33,074 bases of DNA from Arcobacteraceae bacterium (GTDB taxonomy: Bacteria; Campylobacterota; Campylobacteria; Campylobacterales; Arcobacteraceae): contig JAOZVJ010000005.1 of assembly GCA_029938215.1 (NCBI GenBank), positions 1 through 33,074 on the forward strand, given 5' to 3'. The position numbers were made by a program, and so were the translations under genes. Below the pieces are notes generated by a model. The model made no database searches and had not been told where the DNA came from. It worked only from the letters and a program-made list of their open reading frames with translations. Shown in pieces: positions 10,390 to 19,415 of this stretch. Within the stretch, counting starts at the first letter, position 1. Every line of letters begins with the position of its first letter.

Positions 10390-11150
10390 TAATAAAAGAT
10401 TTGTATAATTTTTTAGATGAAATATCTCCATTTGCTCTACAAGAAAAATGGGACAATAGTGGCTTAGTTGTTGGAAATATGAATGATAAAATCATAAGAG
10501 TTTATATATCTTTAGATTTAGATGCAAAAATGCTTAAAAACATTGAGCCAAATAGTTTAATTATTACACATCATCCACTAATTTTCAGTCCTCTTAAAAC
10601 TATAAATTATGATAGCTATTCTACAAAAATTTTAAAAAAACTTATTAAGAAAAATATTGCATTAATTTCAATGCATACTAATATTGATAAAACACATTTA
10701 AACAAATATGTAGCATCAGAAATTCTTGGATTTGAAAATATTGAATGTGATGAAGATTTTATTTGCTATATTAATACTAATATGAATTTTAAAGAGTTAA
10801 AAAAATTGGTACAAAATAAATTAAATTTACAATTTGATAAAAGTGTAAAATGTAAAAAAGATATCAAAAAAATAGCTTTAACAACTGGTGCAGGAATGAG
10901 TTTAATATCTTCTATTGATGCTGATTGTTTTTTAACAGGTGACATAAAATACCATGATGCAATGGAAGCAAAAGAACGGAATATTGGATTAATTGATATT
11001 GGACACTATGAAAGCGAACAACACTTTAGTCCCTTAATGATGGGGCTTATTGAAAAATATTTGAAAAAAAATGAAATAAAAGCTATAATAACAGCTTCAC
11101 AAAATCCATTTGATTATAAAAAGATGAAAAAAGAAAAGGAAAAGATTTGA
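10386..11150 (+). CDS. Nif3-like dinuclear metal center protein (YbgI/NIF3 family)
   Basis: [65 protein letters not shown]. Confidence 0.9.
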   Translation: MIIKDLYNFLDEISPFALQEKWDNSGLVVGNMNDKIIRVYISLDLDAKMLKNIEPNSLIITHHPLIFSPLKTINYDSYSTKILKKLIKKNIALISMHTNIDKTHLNKYVASEILGFENIECDEDFICYINTNMNFKELKKLVQNKLNLQFDKSVKCKKDIKKIALTTGAGMSLISSIDADCFLTGDIKYHDAMEAKERNIGLIDIGHYESEQHFSPLMMGLIEKYLKKNEIKAIITASQNPFDYKKMKKEKEKI

Positions 11151-11866
11151 ATAAAGATTTAGAGCAACTTGTACAACTGTCAAAATATGATGTAGAGATT
11201 ACGGAATTTGAGCCAAAAATTGCAAAAGAAAATGAAAAGCTTGATGTGTTTTTGCAAACTACTGATACATTAAATAAGCAAATAGAAAATTTATATGTAG
11301 AGATTGATGATAATAAAAATAAAAGAATTAAGAATGATATTCACCTAAAAGAATTATCTGACAAACTTGAAGAAATAGCCTCAAAAGGTAAAATTGTAAA
11401 AACAGAAAAAGAAGTAAAAGCGCTTCAACTTGAAGAAGAAATCGCTAAAGAACAGATAAGTTTTGCAAATGATGAAATAATTAGACTTGATGAATTAACA
11501 ATTGCAAAAGAAGAAGAATTAAATGAGTCAAAAGAAAAATTAACTCAAGAAGAAGAGGATATAGAAGAAATAAAGGAAGCTGTAAATAAAACAATTACTG
11601 AGCTTGAAGAATCTCGTAATGAAGTATCTAAAAACAGAACATATTTGTTTGAAAAAGTTGATAAAAAAGTTCTTGCTTTTTATGAGAAAATCAGAAAATG
11701 GGCAAAAGAAAAAGCTGTTGTTCCTGTAAAAAATCAAGCTTGCTATGGTTGTCATATGAAAATTTCAGATAGAGTGTATTATGAATTTTTAAATTCTGAT
11801 GAAATTAAAACTTGTCCTCATTGTGGCAGAATAATTTACAAGCCAGAGCTAGAAGAGCAAGAATAG
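11147..11866 (+). CDS. Coiled-coil C4-type zinc-ribbon protein, HP0958/FlgZ-like
   Basis: Long coiled coil followed by ACYGCHMKISDRVYYEFLNSDEIKTCPHCGRIIY; TTG start overlapping the Nif3 stop; same gene neighbourhood as H. pylori HP0959-HP0958-HP0957 (from memory). Confidence 0.8.
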   Translation: MNKDLEQLVQLSKYDVEITEFEPKIAKENEKLDVFLQTTDTLNKQIENLYVEIDDNKNKRIKNDIHLKELSDKLEEIASKGKIVKTEKEVKALQLEEEIAKEQISFANDEIIRLDELTIAKEEELNESKEKLTQEEEDIEEIKEAVNKTITELEESRNEVSKNRTYLFEKVDKKVLAFYEKIRKWAKEKAVVPVKNQACYGCHMKISDRVYYEFLNSDEIKTCPHCGRIIYKPELEEQE

Positions 11867-11949
11867 AAAAGTCTCTTAAGCTCATTCCAACTTTCACGAG
11901 TAGGAATGGGTAAAATACCAATTTCTATTATTGATTTTGGAGAATAAGA

Positions 11950-13101
11950 ATGTTTAAATATTTATATTATTTTCTGGCACTTTTGTTATATATGTTTGCT
12001 ATCCCATATCTATTTTATAAATCTCGAAATAAAAAATACAAAGATGCAATCCCATCTAAGTTTTTTCTAAAAAATAATCCAAAATTTAAAGAAAATGGTA
12101 TTTGGTTCCATGCTTGTTCTATGGGTGAAGTATCTGCCTTAAAACCTATATTTGAAAAAATTGATGATAATATTAATTTATCAGTTATTACAGATACTGG
12201 CTTTGCGCAAGGTTTAAAAATGTGCAAAAATGTAAGATATTTACCATTTGAAATTTTTTTACCCTTTTGGGAAACACATCAAAAGGTTTTAGTGGTTATG
12301 GAAGCTGAACTTTGGTATATGTTGTTTTTAGTTGCAAAAATAAGAAAAACAAAAACTATTTTAATAAATGCTAGAATAAATGATAAGTCATACAAAACAT
12401 ATAAAAAATATAAATTCTTTTATAGAAAAGTATTTGAAAATATAGATAAAATTTTTGCACAAAGTCAAGAAGACAAGCAAAGACTAGCCGAACTTGGCGG
12501 TAAAAATATAGAAGTGATAGGAAATATAAAATTATCGACATTACCAAAAATCACAAATGTTTTAAAAAAGCCAAATGGAATTTTAATAACAGCAGGAAGC
12601 ACACACAAAGATGAAGAAAAATTAATATTAGAAAGCTGGGATAAAAGTCAAGGTAAATTGATAATTGTTCCTCGACATCCGGAACGATTTGATGAAGTTG
12701 ACAAGATAATACAAGATTTTATAAAAGATAAGAATATATCGTATCATAAATATTCATATCAAAAAGATTTTGAAAGTGATTTGATTTTGGTTGATATGTT
12801 AGGCGAACTAAACAATATTTATGCTATAAGTGATGTTGTTATTTTAGGTGGTGGATTTTGCAAAACTGCTGGTGGACACAATCCAATTGAGCCTGCATTT
12901 TTTGGATGTAAAATAATAAGTGGAAAAACAATATTTAATCAAAAATCACTTTTTGAGTGTATTAATAATTATTATTTGGTAGAAAACGATGAATTAGATA
13001 CAATAATGTTAAAGTTAAAAGATTTAAACAAATCAGGTTTAAAAGAAATCGGCGACATAGAACCGATAATAAAAGAAATTAATAGCGGAACAAAAGAATA
13101 A
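11950..13101 (+). CDS. waaA: 3-deoxy-D-manno-octulosonic acid (Kdo) transferase
   Basis: GIWFHACSMGEVSALKPI, FLPFWETHQKVLVVMEAELWYM, INARINDKSYKTYKKYKFFYR, GSTHKDEEKLI, GGGFCKTAGGHNPIEPAFFG. Confidence 0.93.
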   Translation: MFKYLYYFLALLLYMFAIPYLFYKSRNKKYKDAIPSKFFLKNNPKFKENGIWFHACSMGEVSALKPIFEKIDDNINLSVITDTGFAQGLKMCKNVRYLPFEIFLPFWETHQKVLVVMEAELWYMLFLVAKIRKTKTILINARINDKSYKTYKKYKFFYRKVFENIDKIFAQSQEDKQRLAELGGKNIEVIGNIKLSTLPKITNVLKKPNGILITAGSTHKDEEKLILESWDKSQGKLIIVPRHPERFDEVDKIIQDFIKDKNISYHKYSYQKDFESDLILVDMLGELNNIYAISDVVILGGGFCKTAGGHNPIEPAFFGCKIISGKTIFNQKSLFECINNYYLVENDELDTIMLKLKDLNKSGLKEIGDIEPIIKEINSGTKE

Positions 13102-13112
13102 AAAGGAAGAAA

Positions 13113-13856
13113 ATGGCAAGAGATAAAGCGTATAAATTATTAGCTATCCAAGAAGGAATTTCAAATAAAAAAGCAAAAGATTTAATAGACAAGGGCGTAG
13201 TAAGCGTGAATGGTCAAAAATTAGTGGTTGCTAGGGGCGAAATATCAGATCAAGCAGTTTTTAAAGTTAAAGAAATAGCAAATGCAAAAATTATATTTCA
13301 AGATGATGATATTTTTGTAGTTGATAAACCTGCTTTTTTAAATGCCCATGAAGTAGCAGATAGTTTTCCTCAATATATTCTTCTAAACAGACTTGATAAA
13401 GAGACAAGTGGCGTAATGATGTTTGCTAAAAATGAAGAATTTAGAAAAAAAGCTATTAGAGAATTTGCACAAAATAGAGTTTACAAAGAATATGTAGCAA
13501 TAGTTGATGGCAAATTCATAGAAGATTTAGAAATAAATCAACCAATTTTAACTATCAAGGGCAAAACTGCAAGAAGTAAAATAGATAGTGAAAAAGGGAA
13601 ACCTGCAAAAACAACTATTTATCCATATCAAGTTGAAGGACACAAGAGTAAAATTAAGGTTGTAATTGAAAATGGACGAACACATCAAATAAGAGTGCAT
13701 TGTCAATTTGCAGGATACCCAATAATCGGTGATTTGCAATATGGTAAAAATATAGCTCAGGCAAGCAGAATGATGTTGCATTCTAAAATAACAAGAATAT
13801 TTGATTATGAATTTGAAGCTAGAGAACCTAGAGAATTTTATCATTTTGGGTTTTAA
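13113..13856 (+). CDS. RluA-family pseudouridine synthase with N-terminal S4 domain
   Basis: S4-like N-terminus (KDLIDKGVVSVNGQKL), LNRLDKETSGVMMFAKNEEF, ENGRTHQIRVHCQFAGYPIIGDLQYG. Confidence 0.9.
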   Translation: MARDKAYKLLAIQEGISNKKAKDLIDKGVVSVNGQKLVVARGEISDQAVFKVKEIANAKIIFQDDDIFVVDKPAFLNAHEVADSFPQYILLNRLDKETSGVMMFAKNEEFRKKAIREFAQNRVYKEYVAIVDGKFIEDLEINQPILTIKGKTARSKIDSEKGKPAKTTIYPYQVEGHKSKIKVVIENGRTHQIRVHCQFAGYPIIGDLQYGKNIAQASRMMLHSKITRIFDYEFEAREPREFYHFGF

Positions 13857-13888
13857 ACTTAAAATAACATTAATTTAAACACTTTGTC

Positions 13889-13927
13889 AAACCATAAAAT
13901 CCCTTATTTTAGGGATTTTATGGTTTT
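13889..13927 (+). terminator. Rho-independent terminator
   Basis: AAACCATAAAATCCCT tatttt AGGGATTTTATGGTTTTT: about 15-bp stem with trailing T-run. Confidence 0.9.
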
Positions 13928-13995
13928 TCCTTTAAGCATATCTTAAACTTAACTACTCTATAATTCGCAACTTAAAAATTATATGGAGAAATTGC

Positions 13996-15360
13996 GTGTT
14001 TGATAGTTTAACTAATTCTTTTAAAGCTGTTGTTGGGAAAATCCGATATAAAGATGATGAAAGAGCTTTAAAAAAAGCAACTACTGATTTAAAAAAATCA
14101 TTATTAAAATCTGATGTTCACCATAAAACAACCAAAGATTTAATGACTTCTGTTGAATTAAAAACAAAACAAAATGGTATCGGTCAAGAATCATTTTTAA
14201 AAGCACTTCAAAGTTCACTTATAGATATTCTTACTGCAAACGGAAATCAAGGTTTTGTTTATAGTAATAAATCGCCACTTACTACAATATTAATGACTGG
14301 TCTTCAAGGTAGTGGTAAAACTACAACTACTGGAAAATTGGCAACTTATTTAAAAACTAGAAATAAAAAAGTTTTAGTTGCGGCAGCTGATTTACAAAGA
14401 TTGGCAGCCGTTGAACAACTAAAGCAAATTGCCGAACAAATTGAAGTAGATATTTTTTACGATGAAAATGAACAAAATCCTACAAATATAGCTAAAAAAG
14501 CAAAACAAAAAGCACAAGAGGGTCAATATGATGTTCTGTTAATAGATACAGCTGGACGACTTGCTATTGATGATGAACTTATGGGACAACTTGAAGATAT
14601 TAAAAAATCAGTTAATCCTGATGAAGTATTTTATGTAGCAGATTCTTTAACTGGTCATGATGCTACAAAAACAGCGACAACTTTTAAAGATAAAATTGGG
14701 ATTGATGGTGTAATTTTATCAAAATATGATGGAGATACCAAAGGTGGTGTTGCTATTTCTATTGCTCATCAAGTTGGAGTTCCTTTAAGATTTATTGGAA
14801 TTGGTGAAAAAATGCCAGATTTGGAAGTATTTCTTCCAGATAGAATCGTAAGCAGACTTATGGGTGCTGGTGATGTTGAAGGTCTTGCAGAAAAAGCAGC
14901 AGCTGTAATTGATGAAAAAAAAGCAAAAGAAGTTACAAGAAAAATTAAAAAAGGTGAATTTAATTTTAATGACTTCTTAGAGCAATTAGAGATGATGAAA
15001 AAAATGGGTTCAATGAAATCACTTATCTCAATGATACCCGGTATGGGTCAAATGGCAGGACAGCTTAAAAATATGGATCTTGATAATTCTGGTGAAATAA
15101 AAAGAATAAAAGCTTTAATTTGCTCAATGACACCAAAAGAAAAAGAAACACCAACACTAATTAATCTTAGTAGAAAACGAAGAATAGCAAAAGGTGCTGG
15201 CTTATCAGAGGTGCAGGTAAATAAAATATTAAAACAATTTAAAAATGCTTCCAAAATGGCTAAAAAATTAGCAGGAAAAGGCGGTATGAAAGATATGCAA
15301 AAAATGTTATCACAAATGGGTGGACAACAAGGTGGAGTACCGCAAGGAATTGGAAGATAA
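13996..15360 (+). CDS. ffh: Signal recognition particle protein Ffh
   Basis: TGLQGSGKTTTTGKLATYLK, LIDTAGRLAIDDELM, LSKYDGDTKGGVA, C-terminal M domain (MSSMIPGMGQ-like SMIPGMGQMAG); GTG start. Confidence 0.97.
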   Translation: MFDSLTNSFKAVVGKIRYKDDERALKKATTDLKKSLLKSDVHHKTTKDLMTSVELKTKQNGIGQESFLKALQSSLIDILTANGNQGFVYSNKSPLTTILMTGLQGSGKTTTTGKLATYLKTRNKKVLVAAADLQRLAAVEQLKQIAEQIEVDIFYDENEQNPTNIAKKAKQKAQEGQYDVLLIDTAGRLAIDDELMGQLEDIKKSVNPDEVFYVADSLTGHDATKTATTFKDKIGIDGVILSKYDGDTKGGVAISIAHQVGVPLRFIGIGEKMPDLEVFLPDRIVSRLMGAGDVEGLAEKAAAVIDEKKAKEVTRKIKKGEFNFNDFLEQLEMMKKMGSMKSLISMIPGMGQMAGQLKNMDLDNSGEIKRIKALICSMTPKEKETPTLINLSRKRRIAKGAGLSEVQVNKILKQFKNASKMAKKLAGKGGMKDMQKMLSQMGGQQGGVPQGIGR

Positions 15361-15368
15361 AAGTTGAA

Positions 15369-15405
15369 AGTTGGGAGTATTTAAAAAATTTAAATATTGC
15401 CAACT
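15369..15405. repeat. Near-perfect inverted repeat in the ffh-rpsP intergenic region
   Basis: GTTGGGAGTATTTAAA (15370-15385) / TTTAAATATTGCCAAC (15389-15404), 14/16 as Watson-Crick, plus one G:U; outer A15369:T15405. Confidence 0.65.
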
Positions 15406-15463
15406 CTCAATTTAGAGTGTGTCAAACTAAATTGACATAAAATAAAAATAAAAAAGGACAGAC

Positions 15464-15700
15464 ATGACAGTAATTAGACTTACAAGAATGGGTAGAAACA
15501 AAAAACCATTTTACAGAATCGTTGTAACAGATAGCAGAAAGAGAAGAGATTCAGGATGGATTGAATCAATTGGTTACTATAATCCAGTATCAGAACCAAA
15601 ACAAATAAAATTTGATCAAGAAAGACTTGATTATTGGTTAAGTGTTGGAGCAAAACCAAGTGAACGAATTCAAAAATTAACTGGCTTAAACAAAAAGTAA
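15464..15700 (+). CDS. rpsP: 30S ribosomal protein S16
   Basis: [41 protein letters not shown]. Confidence 0.97.
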   Translation: MTVIRLTRMGRNKKPFYRIVVTDSRKRRDSGWIESIGYYNPVSEPKQIKFDQERLDYWLSVGAKPSERIQKLTGLNKK

Positions 15701-15706
15701 TTAATT

Positions 15707-15946
15707 ATGATAGTTGATTTTATTGCTAATTATGCAAAATTAATAGTAAATAATCCGCAAGACATTAAAGTAGATTTAGAAATGCTTAATGATGATTTTG
15801 CACAAATTACTATCAATGCTAACAATGCTGATATTGGCAAGCTTATTGGAAAAAACGGTAATATGATTAATGCTATTAAAACCATGGCAAATGGTTGCAA
15901 AGCTAAAGATGGTATATCATACAAACTTCAAGTGCAAGCTATTTAA
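15707..15946 (+). CDS. khpA: KH-domain RNA-binding protein KhpA
   Basis: 79 aa with single KH domain (DIGKLIGKNGNMINAIKTMANG), located between rpsP and rimM. Confidence 0.88.
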   Translation: MIVDFIANYAKLIVNNPQDIKVDLEMLNDDFAQITINANNADIGKLIGKNGNMINAIKTMANGCKAKDGISYKLQVQAI

Positions 15947-16476
15947 TGTCAAATGAGGTTTTTGTAGCTAAAATTGGTAAAACAGTTGGCCTTAATGGTC
16001 AGCTGAAACTTCATATTGATTCAGATTTTCCAGAGCAATTTTCAAAAAATTCACAATTTAATACAAATAAAAATACTACTTTAACTATTGAAAATTTTAA
16101 TAGCAAAAATAATGTAGTAAAATTTAAAAATATTGATACTATAGATGATGCTAAAAAAATTATCAATCAACAGCTTTTTACAACTTTAAAAGACACTAAA
16201 AATAATTGCAAATTAGATAATGGACAATTTTTTTGGTTTGACCTTGTTGGTTGTAATATAATTGAAAATAATAAGATTTTGGGAAAGATAGTCGAAGTTC
16301 AAAGATACCCACAAAATGATTATTTTGAAATAGAAACTTCCAAAAAATTAATTGATGAAAAAAATTTATCCAAGATTTTTTTAATACCATACATTAAAGA
16401 ATATATCTTAAATGTTGATATAAAAAATAAATCTATTTTGGTTCAAGGTGCTTTTGATATTTTAGAAGCTAGTTAG
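15946..16476 (+). CDS. rimM: 16S rRNA processing protein RimM
   Basis: VAKIGKTVGLNGQLKLHIDSDFPEQF, FFWFDLVGCNIIEN, FLIPYIKEYILNVDIKNKSILV; conserved position after khpA. Confidence 0.9.
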   Translation: MSNEVFVAKIGKTVGLNGQLKLHIDSDFPEQFSKNSQFNTNKNTTLTIENFNSKNNVVKFKNIDTIDDAKKIINQQLFTTLKDTKNNCKLDNGQFFWFDLVGCNIIENNKILGKIVEVQRYPQNDYFEIETSKKLIDEKNLSKIFLIPYIKEYILNVDIKNKSILVQGAFDILEAS

Positions 16477-16484
16477 AGCAACTT

Positions 16485-18032
16485 TTAAAAACTACATTTT
16501 TTTTCAAAATCTTCTTTTGATAAATTTAACTTTTTAGTATCCTTAATAAGTTTTTCATCTAATGTTTTTAAGATATTATCGCGATCTTCTTTATTTAAAA
16601 ATGGACCTATAAATACCTGTATTCTTCCTTCTTTATTTTTGCATATTGATAAATTAGCATTTGCTTTTTTTGCTTTTTTAATAAAATCTTTGAAATTTTT
16701 TAATTTTAATGTAGGAATTTGTATAAATTTATTTAAATCTTTTTGTTTTTTATCATTTTTATAAGAAATTTTTTTTGATATACTTTTGACTAACGGCTCT
16801 TCTTTGTTTTTTTGTGCAAATTTTTCTAGCTTTAACTGTTTTTCTTTTTCAATAATTTTTCTTTTTTCTATAATATCATCTTCTAAAATTTCATATTTGG
16901 TAAGTAAAGATAATTTTCTATTAAGTCGGTTCATATTTATTTGAGACATTTGAAAATTTATATGTTTCTTTTTTTGAACTGATTTTATTTTAACAAGCTT
17001 GTTTATTTTCTCTTTTGTTGCATTTGTATCTTTTTGTTTTTCTATAACTTCTGGCTCAAACGCTCCCATAAAATACAAGAGTATCCCTATAAATATAACA
17101 ACACCAAATAAAGAACCTACAAGTATAATGATTTTTTTTAATTTTGCTTGCTTCTTTTCATCATCTGATAAATTCTCATCAACTTTTAAAAAGTTTAATT
17201 TTTTTAAGAAAGAAAAAGAAATTTTTAGCTTTTTTTTACCGCCTTTTTCTTTTTCTTCTTCATTGTTTTTATCATCATCTTTTTCTAAATTTTCATTTTC
17301 CGTTGTAGTTTCGTTTGTTTTTTCTTCTAATTCCTCTTTATCATCTACTTTGGCATCATTTGCATCTAAATTGTCTTCTATCTCTGCCTCTACTTCATCC
17401 TCATTTTCATTTTCGGTTTCATCTATTTTCGCATCTTCCTCTTTACTATTTTCATCAGAATTTTCATCTTCTGTTTCTGATTCTTCTTCATTTACTTTTT
17501 CAGCTTGTGAAATTTCACTTGCTGCTATAGTTTCTATATATGGCATTATCTCTTCATCAAAAGCAATATAAAATAAAATTTCTTTTTCTTCTAAAATTAT
17601 TGCGAATTTAAAAAGATTTTCAGTTGATGCATAATCTTTACCATCAACCTGTTCATTTCCTGCTAATGAAAATTGAACTGTTCCTAAATCTTTAAAATCA
17701 GAACTATTTATTGAAGTTGATAAACCGCCACATATATTTGAAACAACTTCATTAAGAGCATCAACTGTTTCATTATTTATATCTTCGCTTGGTTCAGCAT
17801 TTTCGCCCATCATTAGATTTAAAATATATGTAGCACTTAATGCTGGTATAAAAAATGACCAATTTGAAGTAATTTTTTCAAATTTAAAGGTAGTGCTTAC
17901 TTTTACACATTGACCTTGCAAATTTGTTTCATGGGCTTTTGTTGTTTTATCTAAGTTTGTTTTTTTTGCAAGAAGGGACTCTAAAGTACCACTTAAACCA
18001 TTTTGAATTAATTCGGATAAATCAGATGCCAT
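16485..18032 (-). CDS. Putative FliY-N/CheC-like domain protein with acidic linker, single TM helix and C-terminal SPOR-like domain
   Basis: N-term FIPALSATYILNLMMGENAEPSEDINNETVDALNEVVSNICGGLSTSI resembles FliY N-terminal/CheC-like domains; about 110-aa Glu/Asp-rich linker; TM IIILVGSLFGVVIFIGILLYFMGAF; C-term FIQIPTLKLKNFKDFIKKAKKANANLSICKNKEGRIQVFIGPFLNKEDRDNIL resembles SPOR. Confidence 0.65.
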   Translation of the reverse strand: MASDLSELIQNGLSGTLESLLAKKTNLDKTTKAHETNLQGQCVKVSTTFKFEKITSNWSFFIPALSATYILNLMMGENAEPSEDINNETVDALNEVVSNICGGLSTSINSSDFKDLGTVQFSLAGNEQVDGKDYASTENLFKFAIILEEKEILFYIAFDEEIMPYIETIAASEISQAEKVNEEESETEDENSDENSKEEDAKIDETENENEDEVEAEIEDNLDANDAKVDDKEELEEKTNETTTENENLEKDDDKNNEEEKEKGGKKKLKISFSFLKKLNFLKVDENLSDDEKKQAKLKKIIILVGSLFGVVIFIGILLYFMGAFEPEVIEKQKDTNATKEKINKLVKIKSVQKKKHINFQMSQINMNRLNRKLSLLTKYEILEDDIIEKRKIIEKEKQLKLEKFAQKNKEEPLVKSISKKISYKNDKKQKDLNKFIQIPTLKLKNFKDFIKKAKKANANLSICKNKEGRIQVFIGPFLNKEDRDNILKTLDEKLIKDTKKLNLSKEDFEKKCSF

Positions 18033-18453
18033 TTTGTGCCTTTGTTTTTCTAGCTTCCTTTTGTCTAGCTAAAATTTTATCTCTATTTTTTCTATAATAC
18101 TCTTTTCTATAAATCTTTAAATCTTCTTTTTTCTTTTCTCTGTAAGACTTATCATACTCCAATCTTTTTTCTTTATTTTCCAAATAGTACTGTTGTTTTT
18201 TCTGCCTATATTCTTTTAGTTTATTTGTGATTATATCTTTTCTGTCATCAACATAAGTTTTTTGTTTTTTTATTATCTCTTTAATTTTAGCACTAAAATT
18301 ACCAGAAAACAACTCATTCTCATAATCAATCGCTTCCACTTTAGAAGTATCAGATGACTTCTCAAGTTTTTTCTTAAGATAATAAGCTTTTTTCTTTTTT
18401 TTATGAGCTATTATATTAGCTTTACGAATTTTTTTTAATTCTTCTAAATCCAT
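18022..18453 (-). CDS. Lys/Tyr-rich highly basic helical protein of unknown function
   Basis: 143-aa ORF in operon context (14 nt downstream of flgG, overlapping the next gene): YYLENKEKRLEYDKSYREKKKEDLKIYRKEYYRKNRDKILARQKEARK. Confidence 0.65.
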   Translation of the reverse strand: MDLEELKKIRKANIIAHKKKKKAYYLKKKLEKSSDTSKVEAIDYENELFSGNFSAKIKEIIKKQKTYVDDRKDIITNKLKEYRQKKQQYYLENKEKRLEYDKSYREKKKEDLKIYRKEYYRKNRDKILARQKEARKTKAQNGI

Positions 18454-18466
18454 CTAGGTTAATTTA

Positions 18467-19240
18467 TTACCTTTTTAGTTGATTAACTTGTCCCAACATT
18501 GTATCTGTTGTTGTTATTGATTTTGAATTTGCTTCATAAGCTCTTTGTGCTGTAATCAAATCCACCATCTCATTTACTAATTTTACATTTGATGATTCAA
18601 GCATGCCCTGTCTAAGTTTTACATTTGCATTTTCTATTTCGACAGGATCTCCAGAAGTTTCAGTAATTGTATACATACTGTTGCCCGCGGGAGACAAACC
18701 AGCAGAATTTGCAAAATTAAATACCTGTATAGGTCCAGCTTGAGTCAATGTACCATCTAGCATATAAGATATCAATCCATTCTGTGATATTGATATATCA
18801 GTAGCACCTGTTTCTATTGTGATACCTTGAGCCAAAGGATATCCTTGTGCGTTTACCAATGCCCCTTCACTATCTACTTTAAAAGCACCATTTCTTTCAT
18901 ATGCCGTATCTCCATTTGGAAGAGTTATTTCAAAAAAACCATTTCCTTCAATTGCTAAATCCAAAGGATTTCCAGTTTGTTTTAGACTTCCTTGTAAAAA
19001 GTTTTTTTGAATACCAGCAATTCTAACTCCCAAACCCACATTAATACCAGTAGGATTTTCTGTAGATTCTGAAGTTGAACCTGCTGTAAAATTTAAAGAC
19101 TCATACATTAAGTCTTGAAATTCTGCACGATCCTGTTTAAAAGCGGTTGTATTAACATTCGCTATATTATTTGAAGTAACATCAATCTGATGCTGTTGAG
19201 CATTCATTCCTGCTGCTGCTGTATATAAACCTCTGATCAT
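18467..19240 (-). CDS. flgG: Flagellar basal-body distal rod protein FlgG
   Basis: MIRGLYTAAAGMNAQQHQIDVTSNNIANVNTTAFKQDRAEFQDLMYE...NPLDLAIEGNGFFEI...SSNVKLVNEMVDLITAQRAYEANSKSI. Confidence 0.95.
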   Translation of the reverse strand: MIRGLYTAAAGMNAQQHQIDVTSNNIANVNTTAFKQDRAEFQDLMYESLNFTAGSTSESTENPTGINVGLGVRIAGIQKNFLQGSLKQTGNPLDLAIEGNGFFEITLPNGDTAYERNGAFKVDSEGALVNAQGYPLAQGITIETGATDISISQNGLISYMLDGTLTQAGPIQVFNFANSAGLSPAGNSMYTITETSGDPVEIENANVKLRQGMLESSNVKLVNEMVDLITAQRAYEANSKSITTTDTMLGQVNQLKR

Positions 19241-19415
19241 ATTTAACCTTCTATTTTAGTATTACAAAAATTATATCCAAAATATATTAAAAGTAAATAT
19301 AATAGTTGAAATAATTTACATAATTTTATAATTATTGTTATTTCTTATTAAGAAGATATTTAAATAAAGTTGATTATAATATCTGCATTATTTAAATTTA
19401 AAGCAAGGTGATATT

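Noticed and set aside
11867-11949. Possible small structured RNA or tRNA-like sequence (CATTCC...GGAATG, GGTAAAATACC)
   Set aside because: No tRNA cloverleaf, TPsiC or anticodon features could be built; more likely the waaA promoter/leader.
11975-11990. TGGCAC-N5-TTATA resembling a sigma54 -24/-12 promoter
   Set aside because: Lacks the essential GC of the -12 element and lies inside waaA pointing away from any start; chance match.
13548-13844. 98-aa minus-strand ORF antisense to the RluA-family gene
   Set aside because: Phe/Ser/Cys-rich shadow ORF inside a well-supported CDS.
16999-17571. 190-aa plus-strand Ser/Phe-rich ORF
   Set aside because: Antisense shadow of the Glu/Asp/Lys-rich linker of the 16485-18032 minus gene; low complexity, no RBS or homology signature.
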